13,253 bases of DNA from Methanosarcinaceae archaeon (GTDB lineage Archaea > Halobacteriota > Methanosarcinia > Methanosarcinales > Methanosarcinaceae), in NCBI GenBank assembly GCA_016926455.1, contig JAFGOO010000109.1, forward strand, positions 1 to 13,253. The letters run 5' to 3'. Below the pieces are notes generated by a model. It saw only the letters and a program-made list of their open reading frames with translations, was not told the DNA's origin and ran no database searches. Positions within the stretch are counted from its first letter, which is position 1; each line of letters opens with the position of its first letter. Both the position numbers and the translations under genes were made by a program. Of the stretch, positions 6,975 through 13,095 are shown piece by piece.

Positions 6975-6999
6975 ATACGGACCTTTTAGGTGCATAATA

Positions 7000-7830
7000 A
7001 TGAGAAATGTAACCTTATTAACACTAATAACCCTGTTTTTTGCAGTTTTCACGGCAGGCTGTATTGATGAACTTGTAGCAGTCGACAAGTCGGGTAACAT
7101 ACCGGATATATATGCCTATGAATTTGATGTTTTTGTAAATGAAACTGGAAACTACAGTACTGTTGTAAATACAACAACCTTTTATATATCAAATAATGCA
7201 AGTGTCAAGGCTATACACATGATTGTAAACGCCAGCATGGTGGATATTATACCAATCGATGATTTGAATTCAAACAGTAACACACCAACCAATATTGTAA
7301 TAATTGCAGATCCTGCAAATGAAACAAATGCGTCAATTGAAATGTTCACCATCTATTCGCTTGCTACCAGTGCATCGGATATTAACTATACACTAACTAA
7401 AAATGCTGTATTCGGACAAAAACAAACCTATCTAAAATTCAACGAAACCATAACAGGATTTATAGCATATACAATGACTGTGCCGAAGGGACAGGACTTT
7501 GCATACCATCCAACATCTACTTCCATCGTGAGGTTCGTGTTGCCCTCTGGATATACAACAGGGAACCCCTTTATTGGAACTGCACGACCAGAACCGGATA
7601 AGATCTATTCTGACGATGAAGGTAGAGAGATCCTCACCTGGTATAATCTTGAAACCGGTAGAGACACAATTATTGTAAAATATTATTTAAAATCCGCACC
7701 ACGGATACTTTTGATCGGTGGAACAATCCTTGCAGTTGGTACATTGATTATTCTTGCAAGCAACTATATGACACAGCAGAGGCTTAAAAAAATACGTCAT
7801 CAGATTGAAAAGGATGCCAGTAAAAAATAA
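7000..7830 (+). CDS. Membrane-anchored lipoprotein of unknown function
   Basis: The 276-residue protein begins with a signal sequence of about 20 residues ending in the lipobox-like TAGC (Cys21), so it is probably exported and lipid-anchored. The body, about residues 22-232, is predicted extracytoplasmic and carries many N-x-S/T sequons (NETGNYS, NTTTF, NNAS, NAS, NETNAS, NYT, NET), which suit surface glycosylation in archaea. A C-terminal hydrophobic segment (about 235-255, ILLIGGTILAVGTLIILAS) is followed by a basic tail (RLKKIRHQIEKDASKK), so both ends are membrane-tethered. It resembles a family of short archaeal lipoproteins (possibly DUF5803), but that is from memory. An AGGTG ribosome site at 6988-6992 supports the ATG. 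It converges with the minus-strand hydrolase gene, 46 bases away. Confidence 0.75.
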   Translation: MRNVTLLTLITLFFAVFTAGCIDELVAVDKSGNIPDIYAYEFDVFVNETGNYSTVVNTTTFYISNNASVKAIHMIVNASMVDIIPIDDLNSNSNTPTNIVIIADPANETNASIEMFTIYSLATSASDINYTLTKNAVFGQKQTYLKFNETITGFIAYTMTVPKGQDFAYHPTSTSIVRFVLPSGYTTGNPFIGTARPEPDKIYSDDEGREILTWYNLETGRDTIIVKYYLKSAPRILLIGGTILAVGTLIILASNYMTQQRLKKIRHQIEKDASKK

Positions 7831-7876
7831 ATGAGAAAAAATAAGGCACATTAATAACGACATTGGTATCTGTTTC

Positions 7877-8617
7877 TCAGATATGAAATACCATTCCGTC
7901 ATATCCAAGAGGAAGGATTTTTGATTCTTCGTCATGAGGTTTGAAATAGTGGCTTAAGTGCGTCATTACAATTTCTTTGGCCTCAATCTCCTTTGCAAGC
8001 GCCATTGCTTCTACCGAATTCATGTGTTTTTTGACCTTAATAGTGGGTGGCACAATTGCATCTACAACCAAAAGGTCTGGTTGTTGGATCAGTTCAAGGC
8101 TCCTTGGTGGTATATCTTTCTGGGCATCTGAGGTGATCACCACTTTTTTATTCCTTTCACATATCATAACACCTACTGCCTTTTTCACCGGTGGGTGCTT
8201 TACCTCGAAAAGGGTAAATGTGAGACCAATCAGTTCAAATGGCTCATACATCAAAACGTCATGCCGGATAGGTTTTAAAAAATAAAGATAGTCCAGAATA
8301 TAATCAAGTGTTTCAGTAATCCCATAGACATCAACGTTGCTCTGTACCCTGTGAAACTCCGCGAATCCGGTATAATGGTCATAATGCCCATGTGTCCATA
8401 TCACACCGTCAACATGAACGATATTATTTTCAAGCATCTGCTGCCTGAGGTCCGGACCAGTATCAATAAGAACTTTGCCTTTATCGGATTCAACTAAAAC
8501 TGAAAAACGAAGCCTTCTGCTTTTTCCACCACGATGTGCATCCATGCATGTTGGGCATTCGCATCCTATCAACGGTGTACCGGTGGCATCACCCGTACCA
8601 AGCAGGGTCACTTTCAT
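7877..8617 (-). CDS. MBL-fold metallohydrolase, PhnP-like
   Basis: The 246-residue protein opens with MKVTLLGTGDATGTPLIGCECPTC, close to the start of PhnP-type metallo-beta-lactamase phosphodiesterases. The metal motif THGHYDH is at residues 75-81, with further candidate ligands at VITSDAQKD (Asp) and VMTHLSH (His). Cys19, Cys21 and Cys24 match the three Cys of the structural zinc site known in PhnP. PhnP acts on 1,2-cyclic ribose phosphate in phosphonate breakdown, but no other phn gene is near, so the substrate is unknown; other PhnP-like proteins cleave cyclic phosphodiesters or process RNA. A GAGGT site lies just before the ATG. It starts 27 bases after the stop of the AAA ATPase gene on the same strand, suggesting an operon with the ATPase first. 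Confidence 0.85.
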   Translation of the reverse strand: MKVTLLGTGDATGTPLIGCECPTCMDAHRGGKSRRLRFSVLVESDKGKVLIDTGPDLRQQMLENNIVHVDGVIWTHGHYDHYTGFAEFHRVQSNVDVYGITETLDYILDYLYFLKPIRHDVLMYEPFELIGLTFTLFEVKHPPVKKAVGVMICERNKKVVITSDAQKDIPPRSLELIQQPDLLVVDAIVPPTIKVKKHMNSVEAMALAKEIEAKEIVMTHLSHYFKPHDEESKILPLGYDGMVFHI

Positions 8618-8644
8618 AGGAACCTCAATAGATATGATGCCATC

Positions 8645-9916
8645 CTATATCGGGTATTCATCAGATTTAATATCTGCACGCTCGTTAAAGTCATCAACAG
8701 CCCTTAGCATATCGTTCTTGTTGAGTGACATTCGTTCTTCCACCAGTGCGCTTAGTACTGCTTCGCGAATCACCATTCGAAGATCTGAACCTGAGTAGCC
8801 ATCCGTTAATGCAGCAATTTCTTCGTTATCTAGGTCACCTTCGATCTCCCTTGTAATGATATCCAGAATCCTTTTCCTCATGTTACGATCAGGTAGGGGG
8901 AAGCTCATGATCTCATCGAATCTCCTCCAAGCTGCAGCATCCAGCATTCTCGGATGGTTGGTTGCAGCAATCAGCAGTACCCCGTCCCGCGTGAGACTAA
9001 TCTCATCGATTGCTTTTAGCAGTGTGTTAACTGCACGCTTAAGGGCAGCATGTTCATCCGATGCCCGGGTCTTTGCGACAAAATCGAATTCATCGATGAA
9101 AAGTATGCAGGGATTCAGCCGTTTGGCAAGCATGAATACACGGTCGATGTTCTTTGCGGTCTCACCAAGATACTGGTCTGTTATCATGGAAAGCTTGACC
9201 TCAACGAAGGGGATTGAAAGGCGCCCAGACAGTGCCCTGGCCACCGAGGTCTTCCCGGTACCCGGAGGTCCTACCATCAGAATCTTGCCGATATCATAAA
9301 GCCCGATCCGATTAAGATACTCCCTATACTGGATGGCTTTTACAATCTTGTTGACCTCATCTTCTTGATCCTTTGTCAGGACAAGGTCTGAAAGGGTCTG
9401 TATAACATCTTCAGGAGCAACTATATGTGCCAGTTTTAGCATCTCTTCCCCTCCTTCTCCTTCCGCAATCTCACTTACAAGGGATTCAATCCATTCTCTG
9501 TCCACTTCTTTTGGTCTTGTCCTTGAAAGTGCGCTTTTATAGTCAGCTCCATTATTTTTTTCTTTTTCATAATAAAAAGCAAGCACTGGATTATTTGCAA
9601 TCCTCTCCGTCGAATCTCCCTGTTTTTCGAACCATTCTGATGCGACTTGGAATGATGTCAGTTTTAATTTGAGGTCGATGTCATTGAGATCTATAAAAGG
9701 AAGTAATTTTACAGCAGCATGCACATCTGTAATTTCATACAGTTTTTTAATATCAGAAACAGAGACAATAATTGGTTTTGGGACATATTTGTGTTTACGG
9801 CTCCAGTAGGCCTTGCGTATAACCTTTGGAAGATCGTTAACATCCATCTCAGAATACCGGTTATATATCTCTGCTGTCAATAATAATTCTACAATATCAA
9901 GGTTTTTACCGGACAT
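8645..9916 (-). CDS. AAA family ATPase with unassigned N-terminal domain
   Basis: The 423-residue protein has one AAA module in its C-terminal half: Walker A GPPGTGKT (216-223), pore-loop region around QYLGETAKN, Walker B ILFIDE (271-276), sensor 1 AATNHP (Asn320), and a tandem arginine finger WRRFDE (331-332). The following lid helix GYSGSDLRMVIREAV is of the classic AAA type seen in Cdc48, proteasomal ATPases and FtsH. Residues 1-190 are mostly helical and charged, with no coiled coil or membrane segment and no domain I recognise; they may bind substrate or partner. It lacks the FtsH protease motif (HExxH) and the proteasome-activating HbYX end, so it is not FtsH and not PAN. A weak AGGT precedes the ATG. 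It is co-oriented with the PhnP-like hydrolase 27 bases downstream. Confidence 0.9.
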   Translation of the reverse strand: MSGKNLDIVELLLTAEIYNRYSEMDVNDLPKVIRKAYWSRKHKYVPKPIIVSVSDIKKLYEITDVHAAVKLLPFIDLNDIDLKLKLTSFQVASEWFEKQGDSTERIANNPVLAFYYEKEKNNGADYKSALSRTRPKEVDREWIESLVSEIAEGEGGEEMLKLAHIVAPEDVIQTLSDLVLTKDQEDEVNKIVKAIQYREYLNRIGLYDIGKILMVGPPGTGKTSVARALSGRLSIPFVEVKLSMITDQYLGETAKNIDRVFMLAKRLNPCILFIDEFDFVAKTRASDEHAALKRAVNTLLKAIDEISLTRDGVLLIAATNHPRMLDAAAWRRFDEIMSFPLPDRNMRKRILDIITREIEGDLDNEEIAALTDGYSGSDLRMVIREAVLSALVEERMSLNKNDMLRAVDDFNERADIKSDEYPI

Positions 9917-9999
9917 ATTTTTTACCTGAGTTACTGTTGGTTAAAAAAGGCATTCATCAGACCAGTATACTTTGTATTCTTCTATGATATAGCTTGCGC

Positions 10000-10033
10000 G
10001 TGAACTACCACCCTACAAATAGGGTGGCTTCCT
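10000..10033 (-). repeat. 34-bp IS end repeat, copy 2, with perfect hairpin
   Basis: CCACCCTA (10008-10015) pairs perfectly with TAGGGTGG (10020-10027) around a CAAA loop. The full 34 bp matches 3750-3783 at 27 positions by my count. On the minus strand it follows directly after the truncated TnpB relic C, so it is probably that element's right end. Confidence 0.65.
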
Positions 10034-10222
10034 GCTTAATTCTTTGAACCCTTCTGCTTCTTACTCATCCTTTTTTGTAAAACGGTCAAACATTGTATAG
10101 AGTTTTCAAGGTATTTTGGATTTTCAATTTTTTTCGCTATTGGAAAAAAGTGCAAAATCTTTGATCCTAATATCAATACCAACAGTTTCATTTTTATAAT
10201 CTACTAGAAATATGTTGATTTT
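10034..10222 (-). pseudogene. tnpB: TnpB pseudogene C, internal fragment joined to the IS right end
   Basis: On the minus strand from 10222 the DNA reads KINIFLVDYKNETVGIDIRIKDF in one frame (the RuvC-I block, with its Asp), then ALFSNSEKN and a stop. Removing one base from the 7-T run at 10128-10134 restores ENPKYLENSIQCLTVLQKRM and SKKQKGSKN, which is what intact TnpBs of this group carry next. A stop then replaces an expected basic residue, and the sequence runs straight into the 34-bp end repeat. RuvC-II, the zinc ribbon and RuvC-III are thus lost by internal deletion at about 10034. The N-terminal half is also absent: the relic begins exactly at the stop codon of the neighbouring zinc-ribbon gene. 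Confidence 0.75.
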
Positions 10223-10728
10223 CAAACAATACGGACATAACCGATCTCTGGTGAATATATTTCTCCTGTTTGAAGAAGATCGTCAAGGATTTTCTCTAAT
10301 TTTTCAGCATCCACATCCTTCTCAATTGCTCGGGCTTTTAACGTCATGATGTCCATCCCACCTCCCGAGGATTTGAGTAGGTTGAGGATTATTTTTCGGG
10401 CGTCTCTCTTTGGATTGTTTTTTTTCCGTTTGTATGCAAGTACAAATTGGGGAATGGGGATCTGTTCTCCTATACCACTCGAAAAAACATGCACATTACT
10501 TTCTGGTATGCTCCCAGGTTTTAGGGTCTTATCATGCATTTGCGCCTGTAGTTGGGTGCGTGCTGATATTGCCTCATCGAGGCTGTTAGATACATAAAAT
10601 ATACGTAATTTCTTGGTCTTCAAAACAGCGCTGCAGTTCTGGCACGTCGTTGTTCTTGCAGTATTGTACTCAATTATCTGTGCATGTTTTCTGCATTTCG
10701 GGCAGGCTATAACCGCATATCTGGGCAT
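10222..10728 (-). CDS. Zinc-ribbon and winged-helix protein (DUF5817-like)
   Basis: From the ATG at 10728 the protein has 168 residues. Cys9, Cys12, Cys29 and Cys32 (ACPKC and TCQNC) form a zinc ribbon, followed by a segment that begins TKKLRIFYVSNSLDEAISAR. The C-terminal 60 residues (ARKIILNLLKSSGGG through ARAIEKDVDAEKLEKILDDL and GEIYSPEIGYVRIV) look like the winged helix at the end of archaeal MCM helicases, so nucleic-acid binding is likely. Haloarchaeal DUF5817 proteins have this layout; the exact function is unknown. A TTG two codons earlier (10734) is an alternative start. No Shine-Dalgarno is seen; a TATA-like sequence (about 10747-10757) lies about 25 bases before the ATG, suggesting a leaderless mRNA. 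The gene stop touches TnpB relic C. Confidence 0.78.
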   Translation of the reverse strand: MPRYAVIACPKCRKHAQIIEYNTARTTTCQNCSAVLKTKKLRIFYVSNSLDEAISARTQLQAQMHDKTLKPGSIPESNVHVFSSGIGEQIPIPQFVLAYKRKKNNPKRDARKIILNLLKSSGGGMDIMTLKARAIEKDVDAEKLEKILDDLLQTGEIYSPEIGYVRIV

Positions 10729-10746
10729 TGCCAATTGGTTGATCGA

Positions 10747-10757
10747 TTAGATATAAA
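10747..10757 (-). promoter_or_regulatory. TATA box of the zinc-ribbon gene
   Basis: The minus strand reads TATTTATATCT here, centred about 24 bases before the ATG at 10728. With no Shine-Dalgarno in front of the gene, this spacing fits a leaderless transcript. Confidence 0.45.
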
Positions 10758-10841
10758 TAATAATCTGATTAACCGATTCGTTAAGGTCATTGAATGAGAA
10801 GATAAATAATGGCGAAGACAATATGAGAAACATATATGCAT

Positions 10842-10875
10842 CCCGTCACCGCCCCCCCTCACTAAAGTGACGGGG
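10842..10875 (-). repeat. Solitary IS200/IS605-type end with two competing hairpins
   Basis: CCCGTCAC (10842-10849) is the exact reverse complement of 10867-10874, an 8-bp stem with a 17-nt loop. Inside, TCACT/AGTGA (10859-10870) forms a second tight hairpin that cannot coexist with the first. The CTAAAG core followed by a G-run and a TTCC/TTCT-type flank matches the ends at 3055 and 13075. No tnpB coding is left next to it, so it looks like a solo end. The rest of the 10735-10932 gap shows nothing else I can support. Confidence 0.5.
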
Positions 10876-10932
10876 CTGTATTCCACCTTTGAAGAGGAAG
10901 TGATTAACTTTTACTTGTTCTAAAACAGCATA

Positions 10933-11598
10933 CTATTTCCCAAACCTGCGCTTCCGCTTCTGGAAATCACGAAGAATCCTTAGAATCTCTATTTTTCTGA
11001 CATCATACCAGTTCACATCTGTAAAATATAGTTCTGAATAAACAGACTGCCAAATCAAGAAATCAGACAGGTGTTTTCCACCTGCCCTTATGACAATATC
11101 AGTTTCGTGCTTGACCAGCAGACGGCTTTCGATCACATTTTCATTGATGTCATTTAGCTTAATTTTGCCGGATTTGACATCTGATAATATGGATTTCACT
11201 GCTTTTGTGATTTCACTCCTGCCGCCAAATCCTATCGACAGGTACACCAGAAACCATGAACCTGCTCGCTTATTTTTTGGTTCCCCGTCTACTCCATATA
11301 TCTCAAATCCGATCTCTTTCGGCATTTTTGAAAATAAATATTGTAATTTATCTGTAAGTTGTGATACCATCTCTTTTCTCAAAGATTCATGGGTATCAAG
11401 TATATCAACATAGATACTTATGATCTTTATATCCAATTTATAGCACCATAAAACAAAAAATTTTAATTTTGATATGCCATCGGAGTTCAATAAGTCAGTT
11501 TCAGAGAGCACTAAGGTCATATGTTCAGGGAGAGTATGGGGTGCTTTTGCTATTTGCCGTAATAGATATTTCTCATACAATGCCGTGATTATATCCAT
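10933..11598 (-). CDS. Atypical cis-prenyltransferase (undecaprenyl diphosphate synthase family)
   Basis: From the ATG at 11598 the protein has 221 residues, close to the usual 230-250. Family features are the start LYEKYLLRQI, GFGGRSEITKAVKSI (123-137), and the C-terminal run VIRAGGKHLSDFLIWQ (169-184), YSELYFTDVNW (187-197) and KRKRRFG (214-220) with the terminal RxG. Normal enzymes carry an HxAxIMDGNRRWA block near residue 25 whose Asp binds the substrate diphosphate and Mg. Here the position reads HMTLVLSETDLLNSDG, without that DGN-R-W motif. It may be an inactive subunit of a heterodimer, like Nus1/NgBR, or an enzyme with altered chemistry. Ordinary members make polyprenyl diphosphates for glycan-carrier lipids. 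An ATG at 11640 would add 14 residues, but a TATA-like sequence at 11630-11640 favours the shorter start. Confidence 0.82.
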   Translation of the reverse strand: MDIITALYEKYLLRQIAKAPHTLPEHMTLVLSETDLLNSDGISKLKFFVLWCYKLDIKIISIYVDILDTHESLRKEMVSQLTDKLQYLFSKMPKEIGFEIYGVDGEPKNKRAGSWFLVYLSIGFGGRSEITKAVKSILSDVKSGKIKLNDINENVIESRLLVKHETDIVIRAGGKHLSDFLIWQSVYSELYFTDVNWYDVRKIEILRILRDFQKRKRRFGK

Positions 11599-11684
11599 GC
11601 TGGGTTTGTAATATACAACCAAAGATAAAAATATATACACTTTTTTGCAAAACTAATGCATATTTACCTGAAACCGTGGTTTTC

Positions 11685-12866
11685 CTATTTGGCGGTGGAC
11701 ACAATCTTTATGACGTCACCGTCTTTAAGTTCGTATTTTTCACTGAGGCGCATTTTGGTCTTAGCATCCACTGCATAGAGGAATCGATCTCCGATGTCTG
11801 AATGAACGCGGTACGCCAAGTCATGGGCGGTTTCCCCTTTTTTTACAAGGAAGGCATCAGGAAGAATCCTGTCATTTTTATCTGCCCATTTCCCTTCATT
11901 CTCTACAGGATATACAACGATCAGGCCAAGAAGATCGAATACTGCGCTGTTTATGCACTGCTGTACTCCACTACTGCCCATGTTCTTAAGGAATATACGG
12001 ATATTTTCAAGCCCTTTCTTCTGTGCATCTGTCAGCTTATCAGATATGATGGTTAAATCTGGGTCTCCAGGTATATATTCGATCAAGCCACTCTTAGATG
12101 CGGACCTAAGTGCAAGTTCTGCTGCCGCACTCACTGGAACTACCATCATGCCAACATTTTTAAGATTTTCAATGTTCTCCTTCGGAGCAATATCAACCTT
12201 ATTTGCAGCTATTATCATTGGCTTACTGATGACACGAATAGCATCACACAGTTCAATGAGTTCGTCATCCGTCCATTTCATGTGGTTTGACAGCAGGTTG
12301 CATTTCATCTGAGCAGCATGGACCTGTATCTCATTTACACCCGCACCTGCAAGCTGATCAGCGATCACATGCTCGATCTTAAGCCCTTCTGCCTGTATCT
12401 TACGGGAGAGTTTTACCCAATTACGCTTCAGTATCCCGACCATCCACATTGTAATTTCACGGTTCAAAAAATCGATGTCAACTACAGGATCATGGCTTCC
12501 AGTATCAACAGGATTCCCTTCAATATCTGTCCCGCCGGAACTATCAATCACATGGATGATTGCCTGAGCCTGACGCAATTCATCCAGAAATGCATTCCCA
12601 AGCCCGCGTCCCTTATGCGCATCTGGGACGAGCCCTGCCACGTCAATAATCTCTATGGGAACAAAACGAACCCTATCGATGCAGTTGCCGCATTCATGCT
12701 CCAGTTCCTTACAGGGACATTCTGTGCGCACATACGCTACACCACGGTTTGCGTTGATGGTTGTAAAAGGATAGTTAGCAATCTCCACATCCGCCATGGT
12801 TGCTGCTTTGAAAAATGTGGATTTTCCTGAATTCGGTTTGCCTGCAAGGCCAATGGTCATTGACAT
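11685..12866 (-). CDS. ychF: OBG/YchF-type GTPase with TGS domain
   Basis: The 393-residue protein belongs to the OBG GTPases and matches the archaeal YchF-like group (MJ1332 type). G1 GKPNSGKS is at residues 9-16, G2 is around NYPFTT (31-36), G3 DVAGL at 75-79, and G4 ANKVD near 220. The NKxD form predicts guanine specificity, unlike bacterial YchF, where an NxxE motif favours ATP. A cysteine cluster (C50, C52, C59, C62) follows switch I. A helical domain lies in the middle and a TGS domain occupies about residues 310-393 (AFLVKKGETAHDLAYRVH, LKDGDVIKIV). Such GTPases bind ribosomes or translation factors; the precise role is unknown. AAAGGTG lies nine bases before the ATG. The prenyltransferase gene follows after 86 bases with its own TATA, so the two may be separate units. 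Confidence 0.92.
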   Translation of the reverse strand: MSMTIGLAGKPNSGKSTFFKAATMADVEIANYPFTTINANRGVAYVRTECPCKELEHECGNCIDRVRFVPIEIIDVAGLVPDAHKGRGLGNAFLDELRQAQAIIHVIDSSGGTDIEGNPVDTGSHDPVVDIDFLNREITMWMVGILKRNWVKLSRKIQAEGLKIEHVIADQLAGAGVNEIQVHAAQMKCNLLSNHMKWTDDELIELCDAIRVISKPMIIAANKVDIAPKENIENLKNVGMMVVPVSAAAELALRSASKSGLIEYIPGDPDLTIISDKLTDAQKKGLENIRIFLKNMGSSGVQQCINSAVFDLLGLIVVYPVENEGKWADKNDRILPDAFLVKKGETAHDLAYRVHSDIGDRFLYAVDAKTKMRLSEKYELKDGDVIKIVSTAK

Positions 12867-12870
12867 ATTA

Positions 12871-12904
12871 TAATAAACACCTTTGCAGCATTTAATGTTT
12901 ATTA
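12871..12904. promoter_or_regulatory. Inverted repeat flanking the ychF ribosome binding site
   Basis: TAATAAACA (12871-12879) is the exact reverse complement of 12896-12904, with 16 bases between them. It sits five bases upstream of the ychF ATG and the AAGGTG ribosome site lies at its inner edge. It could be an operator or an mRNA hairpin affecting translation; AT-rich composition makes chance possible. Confidence 0.35.
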
Positions 12905-12957
12905 ATTTGTCATCAAGGACATTTTGTTATTGTCGTTTCACTCCCTGACAATAACCT

Positions 12958-12966
12958 TTATAATAT
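12958..12966 (+). promoter_or_regulatory. TATA box of the tRNA-Arg gene
   Basis: TTATAATAT lies about 30-35 bases before the mature tRNA 5' end at 12995, fitting an archaeal promoter with a short leader trimmed by RNase P. Confidence 0.55.
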
Positions 12967-12994
12967 GAAACGCTATTAAAAGGTTGCACTTAAT

Positions 12995-13066
12995 GTCCCG
13001 ATAGGGTAGTGGATATCCTGGAGGCCTGCGGAGCCTTCGACCCGAGTTCAAGTCTCGGTCGGGACG
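12995..13066 (+). tRNA. tRNA-Arg (anticodon GCG)
   Basis: The 72-nt sequence folds as a cloverleaf. The acceptor stem GTCCCGA (12995-13001) pairs with TCGGGAC (13059-13065), followed by discriminator G at 13066. The anticodon stem GAGGC/GCCTT encloses the loop CTGCGGA, giving anticodon GCG at 13028-13030, which reads CGC and CGU arginine codons. The T arm is CCGAG-TTCAAGT-CTCGG. The D stem has G-rich pairs (GGG with CCT, one wobble) and a U-U mismatch. The CCA end is not encoded. A TATA box is present upstream. The first base after the discriminator begins the flank of an IS right end, which contains a TnpB relic on the opposite strand. Confidence 0.95.
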
Positions 13067-13074
13067 TGACTGCT

Positions 13075-13095
13075 CCCATGACTAAAGTTCGTGGG
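13075..13095 (-). repeat. IS200/IS605-type right-end hairpin of TnpB relic D
   Basis: CCCATGA (13075-13081) pairs with TCGTGGG (13089-13095), with one G-T wobble, around the loop CTAAAGT. It shares its arrangement with 3055-3075. The tnpB stop codon lies within it at 13082-13084, a common overlap of tnpB ends and right-end/guide-RNA sequence in this superfamily. Confidence 0.6.

Noticed and set aside
8645..9916. AAA ATPase as PAN, FtsH or a defence ATPase
   Set aside because: There is no HExxH protease motif, no HbYX C-terminus and no neighbouring defence gene; only a general AAA assignment is supported.
12318..12830. Plus-strand 170-codon frame opposite ychF
   Set aside because: It is antisense to the GTPase G-domain, which is clearly coding.
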